Counted from the first letter of the stretch, positions 23,363 through 50,372 are shown. The stretch is 64,000 nucleotides of DNA from Paratinospora sagittata (GCA_035771175.1 CM069610.1:20922501-20986500), one strand, 5' to 3'. Made by a program: numbers and translations. The notes: generated by a model from the letters alone, not told the origin.

Positions 23363-24913
23363 TGATAAGTATTTATTTAGTATATGTTTTGGAGCATGTT
23401 TTAGGTATATTTTATGGTGTTTAGTTCATATATTATGTTAGTTTATCATAAATTTGGTTATTTGATAGTTTAAGTCAAGTTTTGGTATATTTGCATTAGT
23501 TCGGTTTGGATTTTTATAGGTTAGTTCATGTGATCATATAAACATGTTACTCATTAAGTTTACTTTGTTTTGTAGGTGTTTAGATGTGTTAAACATGGAT
23601 TTGGATGATGGAAACAAGTTACAACAAGTTGGAATGCAAGAAAATGAAGAATGCAAGTCATAGAAGATGATAAAATGGCTAAGTCCACAAGAAAAGTGGT
23701 GAAAAAGTGTGCAAAAAACCGTAACTGGACGTTGCGGTGCCGGGACTTTCTATTTTGCATGACTTTGGGGTTTTGACCATAATTTTCTCAATTTAATTCC
23801 GAATTGGATGCAGTTTGTTTCTAGTTCTTCCTTACTTGAAATAATACAAGATGAGAGGTTTTTGAGGGGGATATGCATTGGAGAACAAAAGAAAAAATGG
23901 AGAGGAAGAAAACAAATGTGAGACAGAATCAGAAACCTTTAAATTTTGTTGCAAACTTTCCTAGTTCGACTTGGAGTCTCTTATTGTGACATACTATGGA
24001 ATTGTGGCTCTATAAAGACCATTGTTTAGGGTTTTCAAAGCATCATAGAGAGGAGAACGAAGGAAAGATGGCTAGGGTTTGGAAGCGAGGAGAAGAGCAA
24101 GATTGAAGACATTGAAGATTTCTCCTACACTTTCCCTTCCTTCTACTTTGTTTTTCTAGTTTTAGATTTATGTCCATCATGTTATTTCGTGCTTTTATCT
24201 TTCTAGTTATGAACTAAATCTTCTATCTAGAGGTGTGGATTGATCCGAACTCGAAACTATGTCATGATTTCATTATTTTGATTATTGTTAATGAAGTTTT
24301 TCAGTTTATTTATATTTTTTCGAGTTTAATGCTTTTAATCCCTTGACCACGGATTAGATGATTATAGCCTTGAGGTAGATGCTCTAAAAGAGGGTACCTT
24401 GGGTTGGAACAAGGAAAATATAACCTAGGCTATCGTGAGACTCAAAAGGAGATCGAGAACCTTTGAAGTCGTTAAAAGGAAACCACAGAACTTAATGAAT
24501 TATTATCATCTTAGGTTTTCATCAAAAGAGTAAAACCAATGTGACAATAATATGCTCTAATTGTTGCTCCAAAATAGGGAATTAGAAACGCTAGGATTTT
24601 CGACTTATAAATGAAAGAACTAATTTAATAATAAATATATAAATAAGTATAGTTGAGAGTGAGGTGATATCGAACCTTTAGACTATTTTATCTTTGGTTT
24701 TCTATCTATTTTCATTGAATTGCTAGTTTAATTTTAGTTTATTTAATTATTGTTTTTAATTTTACTTGAACACTCGAATTTGATTTTCTAAATAAAGTTA
24801 GGGTTAGTGAAACGGTATTTAGTGTGAGTGTCAATCCTAGAAGACGACAACCCAATATCTCATTAGTTTTATATTATACCTTGACACCGTACGCTTGCGG
24901 TTTGCACGTAACA
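23363..24913 (+). mobile_element. Solo LTR of an Athila-type gypsy element
   Basis: It begins TGATAAGTATT and ends GCACGTAACA. It is flanked by CCTAC (23358-23362) and CTTAC (24914-24918), a 4 of 5 match. Its right end (TATTATACCTTGAC...GTACGCTTGCGGTTTGCACG) matches in reverse complement the end of the LTR at 57805-59204, which adjoins an Athila-type pol. No coding region remains. Confidence 0.75.
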
Positions 24914-24921
24914 CTTACACT

Positions 24922-25010
24922 GGTATGAGTCTACCTATCCTACTCAACTTCATGGGTGTGAGTCTACCACTAACCTACTCAACTTAATGGGTGTGAGTCT
25001 GCCACTAACG
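24922..25010 (+). repeat. About 35-bp tandem repeat, three units
   Basis: Units starting at 24922, 24954 and 24989 share G(G)TGTGAGTCTACC followed by CTACTCAACTT. Slightly different spacing (32 and 35 bases). Confidence 0.7.
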
Positions 25011-25582
25011 CTTATCCTTTCTCTAAGGATAACACAACAACTTACATAGTTGCAGCAAAGTACAAAATATCAAATAATCTTTAGAGGTATACAATAGAAA
25101 ACCTATGAACCTTTACTTAATCACGATTTCAGTAAAAGATAAATGTTAAGAACAACAAAAATATGAGTAAAGATGAAAACCTCATTCTTTCTTTGGATTT
25201 TCAAAAAGGTATAAAATATGCACAGGTAATCCAAAGTTGAAAATCTTTTTGCTAAAAGTCTCGGAGTATTTGCAGCTCAAACACATTAAAAATATTAAAC
25301 TAACTTTCAAAGCCAAAAGGAATTTTTAAAAGTCTCTAACTTCATCTTCAAGATTGATATTTATAAGCAACTGTGTGCCAAATTCAAATTTTGAATATTT
25401 GAAACGGTTGTGAGAGTAATTTGAATTTTGAATCAAACGACTTGATTCTTTCATGAAAATGACATGAAAATGAACGTTGAAGTTTTCTGATAAAAGAGTT
25501 TACATGAAATTGGAAATGATGAAAATTATAGCTTTTTTAGAAATTCAGAAAAGGCAGTGTTAGGTTCTGACACAATGAACAA

Positions 25583-25875
25583 TAGCGTCCTAAAAAAGTT
25601 CAGCGTCCTGAAAAATATTGAGACCCAGAAGGCTCAATTTGATATGAGCGTTCTATTGCAACAATAGCGTCCTGAAGGATAATCAAGCCGAGAAATGTGT
25701 TGGGCTCAGGGAATTTCAAGAGGGCGTTATTGAGCTTGAGCATCCTACTGGACTGTGCTCTAACATTTCTCAGAAATCTTGAGCGTCCTGTAGCGATAGG
25801 AGTGTCCTGCAGTGTAGGCCTGATTTTAAATGATGGGCCACTACGTGAGTGTCCTGAACGCTATGAGCGTCTTAC
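25583..25875. repeat. Second AGCGTCCTG motif cluster
   Basis: AGCGTCCT-like motifs occur at 25584, 25602, 25666, 25739 (AGCATCCTA), 25782, 25801 (AGTGTCCTG), 25848 (AGTGTCCTG) and 25865 (AGCGTCTTA). Only one unit keeps the full pair (GAGGGCGTT at 25720 with AGCATCCTA at 25739); another is GAGCGTTCT (25646) with AGCGTCCTG (25666), again 20 bases start to start. It looks like a decayed relative of the 17919-18467 array. Confidence 0.65.
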
Positions 25876-26340
25876 TAGACACTGATAAAAATTCAACTAA
25901 TTTTTTTGAAAATCTTTTGTTTTGAAATCAAATTGGATTGAAATGTTTCGGATCAAAATCATCATTGAAAGGAAACTTTCAAGAACATTTTGAATTGAAT
26001 TGAGTATCTCAAAACATGATTGAATCATTTGGGAATCCGACGAATGAAAAATTGATTTTGAAAGTTAAAGTTAAATTCAAAAACATTGAGTCAAGAATAA
26101 GCTTAAGTGTGATGAATAAAGATTATACAATTCTAAACTAACTAATTAACCACAATACTTCCGTGACTTGAGTCTTGATTGATCATATCTTCATTTGAGC
26201 TTAGCTTGATCTCTTCTCAATTGAATGAATCAGCTCAAGACATTTAATCTTCAATTCTTAATTGAAATATTTAACATATTCCTTAGTTCACAAGATGAAG
26301 TAGTTTGCAATCATCAAAATAATCTTTATGGGATTTCTTA

Positions 26341-26791
26341 AGATAACGTTTATTATAAGATATTTATATTATATTATCTATAATATAATTTAACTAAATT
26401 AATATTGATTATATATAAGTATAAAAAGGGCAAAATTATCATTTTTAAGTTAAAAAAGTACTTATGGTATATTTTAAGTGTATTTGGTACAACCTTTTGT
26501 AAAAGTGCTTTTTCAACTTATAAAAATACTTCTTGAAAAATGTTTTTTTGCAAAAGCGGTATCAAATAGAGCCATTATTGAAAGTTTATAAAATATGAGG
26601 GTAAATAAATATTTTTAATGAATATATTTAGAATGACTCTTGCAAAAATTATGCATTTACTTCAATTAGTAGTTGAAAAATAAAAATATTTATCAAAATA
26701 ATATTTATTTTAAATTATCCACTACTTTTTTTTTACTTAGCTTTCCGATAACACCAAAACACAAGCGAAATATTAACGTATCGTACGCTCC
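26341..26791 (+). promoter_or_regulatory. Upstream region of the MSI1-type gene
   Basis: AT-rich sequence without coding potential between repeat debris and the TATA box. No specific element is claimed. Confidence 0.4.
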
Positions 26792-26799
26792 TATAAATA
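26792..26799 (+). promoter_or_regulatory. TATA box of the MSI1-type gene
   Basis: TATAAATA lies about 235 bases before the start codon. Start of transcription is expected around 26820-26830. The 5'UTR contains a CT-rich stretch (about 26885-26905), common in plant leaders. Confidence 0.6.
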
Positions 26800-27021
26800 A
26801 ATACCAATTGCCAAATCAAGTTAAGTGAAGTTGTCTTGCGCGCATCTTCACTCTCCTCTTGTATATCAACAAAACTGAAAACTCTGCCCTCTCTCTCTCT
26901 TCTTTGCCCTGTTTCCCTCCAAATTTCACGAACCCCTGCGAAAATTTCGACCCATAAAGATACAGTTCAAGAGAAAAGAAAGAAAGAAAAAACGCGAGAC
27001 AACGAAACAGAGAGAAGGTAA

Positions 27022-41999
<14,978 letters not shown>

Positions 42000-42295
42000 G
42001 TACTCCTACTTTGATCCTATTGTTGTTCTCTTGAAATGTGTGAATTGGTAATTCTTGCATGTACCAAAGTGTTATTATTCAGTTCTTTGGTAGAATAATT
42101 GGATCTATCGTATGGATAGTTATTAAAACTTTGAATCAAAATTGAACCGTTTGAGAGTTTGGTAAATCAAGTCGGGGTTGAATCAACGAATTGTAAGATC
42201 ATTTGCATTATATGAATTGTGTATGAAAACACACATACAAGTCAATATCTATAAAAGCATGAGATTTAGTTTATATTTTGTTGACTAGTAGTCCT

Positions 42296-43190
42296 AATTC
42301 TCAAGCCTCAATTCAACTCAACTCAACAAAGCCTTTTTCCAACTAAATGGCTGGCTACATGAATTTGCTTCCTCTACTTTGCTCTTTCAAGGGCTAAGTC
42401 AACATTTATATTATAAGTAGTTAGATCTTTTTTAATTATCTTTGTCCATGTTATTTTAGGTCATCCTCTACCTCTATCATGACCTTGGATTGTAAATATG
42501 TCACTCATCTTAACTGACTCATTCAAAGGTCTTCGTTGGATTGGCTTTCTTTCATTTTATTAGTAAATGGGGCTACTCCTACCATTTCTTGAACGGATTA
42601 CAATCTTACCTTTCAATATTTTACGACATATCCATCTTAACATTCACCATTTCCTTTACACTTAGTTTGTTAACGTGTTATATTTTATTGCCCAACATTT
42701 TGTTCATAGAGCATGAGCTGACCTAATGGTGGTCTTATGAAATTTTCCTTTCAACTTCAATGGGATGATTGAGTGCTTTTTCTCTAATCATTGGAGCTCT
42801 TTTATTTGCTACAATTTTAATAAACAATTTAGTTAACCACAAGACTCCAACTTCCATTATAAGTAGTTTTTACTTCAGACATGCTAGTTCGACTAAAGAA
42901 TAACTTCCATTATAAGTAATTTTTACTTTAAACATGCTAGTTCAACTAAAGAATTTATTTACATTACTTACCCCTAATTATTTATTTATTTATTTTCGAT
43001 AGGAAACTGAAATAGTTACCCCTAATTTATCATGTCCTTCTACTCTTAAATTTTCCAAATGATTTTCATTTAATTATTTTTCATAATAATTTTTCCATCT
43101 TTCTTTGATCTCTTATTCTATTACTAAGATTCTTTCATTCTTTTTTTCAATACATTTAATGTTATTAAAATCTTTTATTTTTCTTTCTTT
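42296..43190 (-). mobile_element. RTE-type LINE fragment, minus strand
   Basis: The left end CAACTCAACTCAACAAAGCC is the reverse complement of a 3' end common to plant RTE LINEs. Minus translation around 42770-42540 gives KLKGKFHKTTIRSAHAL, CWAIKYN and MLRWICRKI, matching the conserved C-terminal part of the RTE protein, with many stops. A 53-bp stretch is duplicated in tandem at 42849 and 42902. The boundary on the right is uncertain. Confidence 0.6.
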
Positions 43191-43192
43191 AG

Positions 43193-43613
43193 TGATGACA
43201 AGTGATTATTTATTAGTATTTAAGACTTTTAATTATTAGGAAATTAGAAATTTATTTTATATTAAAAATTGTTTCATATTAGGAAAGTTTGCTTGTTAGA
43301 AAATTAGTAATTTATTTTATATTAGAATGTAATTGTATTACAATTAGGATTAGGAGATTGGCTTACAATTAAGATTAGGAGTATGGGTTAGTGTTTGATT
43401 ACGATGTGTAGTTGCATTACAAATACGATTTGTAGTTGGATTACGACTAGGGGGGTCTATTTAATATTATAAATAGGGGATAGGCGTAGAGAAATAGGCA
43501 TTCCTTGATTATTGATATTATTTTCAGTTTATTGAATAGAAATAATAGAAGTTATTTCTAGTTTTATTATGAGATTTCGTGTGCTATTCTTTCGTTGAGA
43601 GTACTCTGCATCA
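43193..43613 (+). mobile_element. Small solo LTR, 421 bp
   Basis: Ends TGATG...CATCA are perfect 5-bp inverted repeats. Flanks are TTTAG (43188-43192) and CTTAG (43614-43618), matching at 4 of 5. A TATA-like ATTATAAATAGGGGA lies near 43469. No coding sequence. The family (copia or gypsy) cannot be told. Confidence 0.6.
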
Positions 43614-43618
43614 CTTAG

Positions 43619-44276
43619 TTTTGCTAGTTTATCTATAGTCTTTTCACCTTCTTACCACTTTTTAGCTTTTATTTATTTATTTTTATTTTTATCTTTTCGT
43701 TTTATATAGTTTTGAGGACTCCCCTTATTCCTAACCTGTTGCCAAGTTTAATAGTTTGTCATTTTAAGTCTCATGGTAGTTTGAACTTCTCATTGCACCA
43801 ATTTTCTTTTTCCCTAATGGTCCTAATCACTTCAATTCTCCTAGAACCTCTTTTGCTACGTTTTTATGCATTTAGTTATTTTATTCCTCATTAGATTGGG
43901 GTCATCATTTATACTCGAAATCATTTTTCTAACCGATTTCTCTTTTAAATATTTTTTTGGTTTCTTCTCAAAAATGTTTTTTGGTTTTTCTCCTTTCAAA
44001 TCTCATCATTTAGTTCTTCGGTTGACTTTTACGTTTTGACATATATTCCATTTATATAGACACACACACACACACACACACACTATCATTATCCTATGTT
44101 GTGAAAGTTAAGCTTTCTATTGAATAACTTCATAATCCTTACATGATACTTTCTCAACCATTCTAGTTAAGAAAAAAGTCCATTTAGCTCTTATTAGATC
44201 CATTATTAAATGTTATTAAGTGTTCATCTCTTTTCCTAAAATATGTATGTGCTATTATGAAGTCATATATAAGGGT
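43619..44276. other. Unassigned intron sequence with a CA microsatellite
   Basis: AT-rich and T-rich sequence, possibly older RTE debris. A (AC)12 run occupies 44062-44085. The open frames here are Phe/Leu-rich and not credible. Confidence 0.4.
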
Positions 44277-44415
44277 GTACCTGGTCCATGGGTTCTGGGA
44301 AAGGGACGATGTACATAGCCTTATCCTCACATTGAAGATGTTTTTGTATTTGAATCCATGACCTCCAATTCACAATGGAGCAACCTTGACAGTTGCGCCA
44401 AGCTCCACCTTTCTA
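44277..44415 (-). mobile_element. tRNA-derived SINE (Au-like), minus strand
   Basis: Minus strand has AGCTTGGCGCAACTG near the start (A-box-like) and GGTCATGGATTCAAATA (B-box-like), then AATGTGAGGATAAGGCTATG and CCCAGAACCCATGGACC. The order and spacing fit an RNA polymerase III promoter of a plant SINE. It is an old copy with mutated boxes. Confidence 0.6.
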
Positions 44416-44947
44416 TTATGAAGTCATGCTACTGCAAAATCTATTATGCTCACTTCAACTTCATTCCTACTCTAAATCCATATTTCTATACCTCATTTCA
44501 TATCCGACCCCTCTTTTTTGCTTACACGTCCTTTAAAATCTCCTCCCATATATATCTTTTCTCCTTAAGGTGTTTCTTGAATTGCTTCATCCATGTCTTC
44601 CTAAAATTATGTTTTATTAGTTGTCTAATCCTATTTGGGTGCATACACTAACTATGTTAATTATAGTATCTTTTATCATAAGTTTTACTAATATAATTCA
44701 ATCTTGTTTTCTAGTTGCCTTAATGATATATTCTTTGAAGTTTTTATTTACAATTATTTCTACTCCATTTCTATTTGTATGTTACTATGTTTCCCAGTAT
44801 AGTATAGTTTATACCTTGTGTTCTTTATTTCTCTAGATTTTTTTTTTCATCTCTTATAAGCATATTATATTTACTTTCCTTATCATAGTGTCTACTATCT
44901 CCATTTCTTTTTGTATTTTCCCACTATAAGTTATATGGTTTTAAACT

Positions 44948-45370
44948 AGTGTTTTCAAGGCGCCAAGGCGACGTCTTGGCGAGGCGTAGCCTAGGAGAAG
45001 CCTAGATGTGGCTTAGGTGATAAGAAAAATATTTATTTATAGGTCCTTAGATAATTAATTAATTATTTATAGGTCCCTGGACAGTTCATATACAAAATTA
45101 TATATATCTAACTATATTCTATAATAAATGTTATATTTTCATGTCATGATAAAAAACACTTCATATTAATTAAAATCATGTCCACAAAACATTAATTCAT
45201 GTCATAATACACATTATATAAACGGTTCAAAAGTACAAAACTCAAATATCTATCGCCGGAGGGTCGTCTACGGTGGCCGAAGGGTCGTCGACGATTGCCA
45301 GAGATTTCAACGGCGTTTCTTGGTCGATGCAAATGGAAAGGATGGGCTTGGGGAGATAAAGGTTCGAGAG
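44948..45370 (-). mobile_element. Truncated copy of the GTGTTTTCAAGGCG MITE
   Basis: It starts AGTGTTTTCAAGGCGCC and is a reverse-complement relative of 47846-48456 (shared CATGATAAAAAACACTTCAT region and the TTTCTTGGTCGATGCAAATG block). Similarity fades near 45370 and no second terminal repeat is found. Confidence 0.6.
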
Positions 45371-46339
45371 TTTACTATAGATGTGTGCTCTTGGCACCAT
45401 CCTCTCCCTTCTATGTTTGTCTAATTTTGAAGCATGATTGTCTGTCCAAATAATTGTAGTTGGCTTAAAATTATTCACAATCTTTAATTAGTTAATGTTT
45501 TATAACTATGAATAATGTTTTAATTACTATAATAACGAAATTGCTATTTTAAAGCTTAATATTATTAGAAACCTTAGTTACTTAAAATTGAGTGTTGCAA
45601 AAATCAAATAAAAATAAATAATTAAATTATCTTAAAAAAATTATGGTCTTAAATTTTGAATCAATAATTATTCACAATCTTTAATTAGTGAGGTTTTTTT
45701 AGGTGCATATAAAACCCAAATGCAAACATATTAGCCTACAAATTAAGAAGCAATCTAAAAGCTATAAACCTCAATATTTAAAAATCATGATAGTTGCTTA
45801 TTCTCTAATAAAGATAGTGAATTGGATCCCCTATCATTTTAATTTATTTGCATATCATGACTATTGTAAATCATTTACAATGGACAACAAAAAAAAAGAT
45901 ACATTTATCAACTTATAAATCACTTTTATATATTAGAAATGCTTTCAACTTTTAATACATAAATATAATACTAAGGAAGAATTTATTATACATACAATAT
46001 GCGTTAAGTATTGTTGATGTTGTGCAACATATTCCAAGCCATCATAGTAATAGTTTCATATGTTAGGAGTGTATGGTTGTGATTGTTGGTTTTCTCTTCG
46101 CATATTTATGCCTAATTTTAAAGTCTAAGCAAGAATTTTCTAAAGTTCTTCACGTTGGCCATTTTTTACAAAAACTCTCAACGTCGAATGGACTTTCTTG
46201 AATTAATTTTGAATTTTAAGTGAGCCAAGTTTAGGACAAAGTTGGAACTTTAATCCTTGAAACCCATACTTTTTAATTTAGGATTGAAAATTCTAATATG
46301 ATTTCATAACACTAAGTAAAAAAACCACTCCACATCTTT
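45371..46339. other. Unassigned AT-rich intron sequence
   Basis: No gene. About 46130-46262 resembles the right end of the 35665-36552 Mutator-type MITE (CAACGTCGAATGGACTTTC, GAATTAATTTTGAATTTTAA), so it is probably a remnant of the same family. Confidence 0.35.
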
Positions 46340-46990
46340 TTTTTACACTAGTTATGGATGAATTGATTAAACATATCTAGGTTGTTGTGTTATGGTTTAT
46401 GCTATTTGTTAATAATAAAAATATGGTGTCAATTATTGACAATAAGTTAGGAATTAATGCTAAATTAGAATTTAAGAAGTTTTTAAATCTAGAGATTTAA
46501 GGATTAGTAGGATTATCACTAGACACATGGAATGTCATTTTGGTGGATGTAGTAGATAAGTGGAATAACAATGAAGGGTTGAAATTAAAATATTGTAAAT
46601 TAGTAATGAGTGAAAGCATTAAATGTTTAGGCTCAATTTTTCATCGAGAGAGATAAATAATCTATGATGTCAATAATAGAGTTAAAATAGGTTTGGTTAA
46701 ATGAAAGATTATCTTCAAAATATATATGATGGTGATGTCACAGTGAAGTTAAATGAAAATTTTTATAAGACAACTATAAGGACACACCCATGCTTTATGG
46801 AGCAAAATGTTGTGTTATAAAGAAGCAATACAATATTAAAGTAATTGTAAATGTGAATGTCAAGATGAATTTGCAGTAAATTATTAAAAGATAAAATTTG
46901 AAATAAATAGATACAAAAGACATTAGGAGTTGCTTAAATTGTAGATATATTAAGAGATAACTAATTTAGGTGGTTTGGACATCTACAAGC
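46340..46990 (+). pseudogene. RTE-type LINE reverse-transcriptase fragment
   Basis: Plus-strand reading shows MDELIKHI, then NAKLEFKKFLNLE, SIKCLGSIFHRE and, near the end, IYKQ: the order of the RTE RT C-terminal half (second half of the catalytic region, thumb, then the WxGHVQR-type tail). Stops are frequent. The catalytic aspartates are lost (MLFVNN where the family has FADD). Confidence 0.55.
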
Positions 46991-47050
46991 AAGGTAGTTG
47001 GTTAGAGGCGCAAGGTGCACCTAAGGTGATGAGTGGCCCAGGTGCATGCA

Positions 47051-47295
47051 TGAGTAAAGGGAGACGCAAAATTCTTAAGAAACGTAATTATTCATTAATT
47101 TTATGTAAAAGAAATTATGAAAAGATAAAAATCAATAAAAGTTATAAATTATTTTCATCATACATCATAATGTTCATAATAGCATTACTTTTTCTATTTC
47201 ATGGATGTTATTAGTATTAGATTTATTTCTTTTGATATTTAAATTGAATTAAAGCAAGAAACGCAAAAGCAAAGAACAAGTAGCAACTGTGACAC
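47051..47295 (+). repeat. Tandem-duplicated block, copy A (unoccupied)
   Basis: It starts TGAGTAAAGGGAGACGC and ends GCAACTGTGACAC. It matches copy B (47343-48583) along its length, except that copy B holds two inserted MITEs. Copy A keeps the uninterrupted GTTCATAATAGCATTAC. Confidence 0.75.
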
Positions 47296-47411
47296 GGAGA
47301 TGAGGGGTCCTAGTGCTTAAGGAGCAAGGAGAGGTGAACGCTTGAGTAATGGGAGACGCAAAATTCTTAAAAAACTTAATTATACATTAATTTTAGTTAA
47401 AAGAATCATAA

Positions 47412-47800
47412 GGGTGTGTTTGGTAGCTAAAAAAATTCTCCTTGAGAAAATAATATTTTCTTGAGAAAATGTACTTGAGAAAAATTTCTCACAGTTGTTT
47501 GGTTGGACGTGAGAAAATTTTCTTATGGTTGGTTATTACTTAGTTATTCAATTAGATAGCTGTAACTTCTTTAAATTTAGTATAAAGAAATTCTCCCTTG
47601 AGAAAGGTTTTCTCTTTTCTCACCCCCTACCTAAGAAAATTATGGTGAGAAAAAGGGACAGGGGGAGGGGGTTGAGAATTTTTTTTAAATTTTTTTTCCT
47701 CACCTCTTTTACTATCCAAACATTGAAAAATAGAATTTTCTCAAGAAAAAACATTATTTTCCTGAGAAAATTTCTATCTTCTCACCTACCAAACACACCT
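47412..47800. mobile_element. Harbinger-type MITE, 389 bp, TAA target duplication
   Basis: Ends GGGTGTGTTTGGTAGCTAA and, in reverse complement, AGGTGTGTTTGGTAGGTGAG. TAA at 47409-47411 and 47801-47803. Same family as 27578-28740 but about a third of its length. Confidence 0.8.
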
Positions 47801-47845
47801 TAAAAGTTTTAAGTTTTTCTCATCATACATCATAATGTTCATAGT

Positions 47846-48456
47846 AGTGTTTTCAAGGCGTCGCATAGGCGTTTTAGGGAGAAAACGCCTAGGTGCATTG
47901 CTAGGCAGGCGGTGGGGGGGTCGTGCAAATATTTTAAAAGTTTAGGAGGGTCTCTCTAATTAAAAAAAAGCTTTAAAAACAGAAACCCCCCTTTTAATAA
48001 TCGAACCTTTTTCTCCCTAAGCTCATTCTTTCCATTTGCTCTGACCAAGAAACACCGTTGAAATCTTCGATGTCCGTCAGAGACTCTTTGGCGGCCCTCC
48101 GACGATAGATATTTGCTGTCCAACAAATTGTTTTTTTTTTGTTTGACGCATGGGAAAGCTTCCAATTTCATCAAATCTCTTGGATATTGTGTATTGTGGC
48201 ATGAATTAATGTTTTGTGGACATGATTTTAATTAATATGAAGTGTTTTTGATCATTTTATGAAAATTTAATATTTATTATAGAATACAGTTAGATATATA
48301 TAATTTTGTATATGAACTGTCTAGGAACCTATAAATAAATAATTAATTATCTAGGGACTTATAAATAAGTATTTTTTTTATCGCCTAGGCCACACCTTAG
48401 CTTCGCCTAGATAGGGCAAATCGCCTAGATATCACCTTGGCGCCTTGAAAACACTG
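47846..48456. mobile_element. Mutator-type MITE, 611 bp, 9-bp duplication GTTCATAGT
   Basis: GTTCATAGT at 47837-47845 and 48457-48465. Terminal repeats AGTGTTTTCAAGGCG and, in reverse complement, CAGTGTTTTCAAGGCG. The interior has GCCTAGG-rich subterminal stretches. No ORF of note. Confidence 0.8.
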
Positions 48457-48583
48457 GTTCATAGTAGCACTAATGTTTCTATTTTATAGATGTTATTAAT
48501 GTTAGATCTATTTCTTTTGATATTTAAAATTGAATTGAAGTAAGAAATACAAAAGCAAAGAAGACAAATAGCAACTGTGACGC

Positions 48584-50270
48584 CTTTGTAACTACTTCTT
48601 ATTGTTGTTATAATAGCGGAACACAAGTTTCCTTGAATTCTTTATGTTTTATATTGTGTATAATGTATATTAGTTCAAAGAAAAGAAAAGAAAATATATA
48701 ATACAATATTTATTTCATAATTAAATATATGTTTTTAAAAAGAGGGAAAGCAGGAAAGTGAGGTGCACCGAGGCACACACTAGAGGTGCAATAAGGCACG
48801 CGCCTGAGTAAAAGCACCTTGCCCGTTAAGTACTGAGGCGTGACGTGTGTGCCTCGCTTCAAGGTGCGCTTGTGGCGCATGCCTTGATAACACTATGTAC
48901 AACAAAGCATGGAATGAAAATTTGGCATAATTATCTGAATTTTCATCAAATTCTAATCAATTTTTCAATCATCAGATTACATACTAAATGTAATTGCATT
49001 ATTACAAAAATTCCATTGAAGTCAGGTAAAAATTTTGAAATAATTTAAAAAACTCAAAAAACCCTGTTGTATGTTTTACTTTTCAATATTATGTTAAAAA
49101 AAGCCAATACTAATTTCAAATTTTGTTAGAAGATATTCCTAAAAAATAGAAGTATGTGAAATTAAACTACAATTTCCATATGTAAAGTGTAGAAACTAAA
49201 AAAATATATAGAAGAAGCAAACTAAGATTTATAGAACTTTATTTAAAAGAAAAATGAACATGTACTTTATAAATATGGAATCAACCCATATATCTCTTCT
49301 AGATGTTATGCATAACAATTGTAATTTAGATTGTTACTCGTGCAATATGCGTCAAGTAATATAAATGTTATAAAGCTTACTTTAAACCATTATATTTCAT
49401 AGTATTATATTTTCTTTATGGCCTAGGCATCGTCTAGGCCTCGCCGGCCTAGACGGGGGAAATCATTTAGACATCACCTTGGCACCTTGAAACCATTGTT
49501 TTACGTATACAATTATTTTTATTTTAGCATAGCTAAAAAAGCATAAATCTTTACAACGTTTAAATAAAATTATTTACACTTCTCTTCAATGTCAAATTGG
49601 ACTTCCTTCAGTTAATTTCAAATCTTAAGGAATTGAAGTTTAGGGTGAATTTGAAATTTCGATCATTGCAACAAAGGCCATTAGCAGTACTAGTTAGGAA
49701 GAGTGACATATTAATATATATAGTAATTAGTTTTATCAAGGCTTTTTTGGAGGGAGGGTGCAACTTGGGTGTTGTGATAGGCACTAAGGCACCTATGTGG
49801 GGTACCCAACATAGGGTTGCACCCAAGCCAAGTGCGAAGTGCGCCTAGGCTTATGTCTAAGTTATGTATTCCCTTTTTTTTGTGCCCAATTGTGCTTTAA
49901 TGCTCTTCAGAATTTACAAATGCCCCTAAATACAAATTACTTAAATTTGAATTATTGTATAAATTATTGTAGTTTATAAATTAAATTCTTGACTATTTTT
50001 AAATCTTTAAAATATAATTACGCCTTCTATTTTTGATATAATGGCTACCATTGTAAGGCTTATGGTAACTTAATTTATATATACTACATTTTAGTTTTGT
50101 AGTTGAGGAAAGGCTTTATTGAGTTGAATCGATCGAGTTGAGTATATACGATATTTTAATTCTGTGTTGAATTACAAATGGCCATATACTTATGTGTACA
50201 TTTTTTCTCCCATTGAGATGTGTGCAAACTTGCCTATCCTCATACTTCAAAATTTCAACAAGTGCCGCCC
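48584..50270. other. MITE remnants in AT-rich intron
   Basis: About 48770-48896 ends GCCTTGATAACACT, a terminal repeat of a related GCGCC-rich family. About 49425-49500 ends CACCTTGGCACCTTGAAACC, a decayed end of the 47846 family. About 49590-49670 resembles the 36440-36552 Mutator end. No gene. Confidence 0.4.
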
Positions 50271-50372
50271 ACTTTGGGGCCGGGGGGGGGGGGGGGGGGG
50301 GGGGACTTAAACTCATAACTTGTGCTTCTTGAGGCAAGTTCTTAGCCGTCATGCCAAAGCATGTTTATTGTT
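50271..50372 (-). mobile_element. Second tRNA-derived SINE-like copy, minus strand
   Basis: Minus strand reads TTTGGCATGACGGCTAAG (A-box-like), ACTTGCCTCAAGAAGCAC, then GTTATGAGTTTAAGTCC (B-box-like). A run of 23 G (50282-50304) follows the B-box region on this side. It is distinct in sequence from the 44277-44415 copy. Confidence 0.5.

Larger units (their letters stand above)
24914..26340. other. Unclassified repeat, related to 17614-18790
   Basis: No gene. It contains the short tandem repeat at 24922-25010, an AT-rich middle, a second cluster of the AGCGTCCTG motif, and an end (TTTGCAATCATCAAAATAAT) shared with the region before 18790. It ends near the start of the promoter region of the host gene. 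Confidence 0.4.
47343..48583 (+). repeat. Tandem-duplicated block, copy B (with two MITE insertions)
   Basis: It starts TGAGTAATGGGAGACGC and ends GCAACTGTGACGCC. Removing 47412-47800 and 47846-48456 with one copy of each target duplication leaves about 219 bp aligned to copy A. Confidence 0.75.

Noticed and set aside
42541..44836. Several hydrophobic open frames on the plus strand
   Set aside because: The first is antisense to RTE LINE coding sequence; the others lie in T-rich AT intron DNA and none has a recognisable motif.
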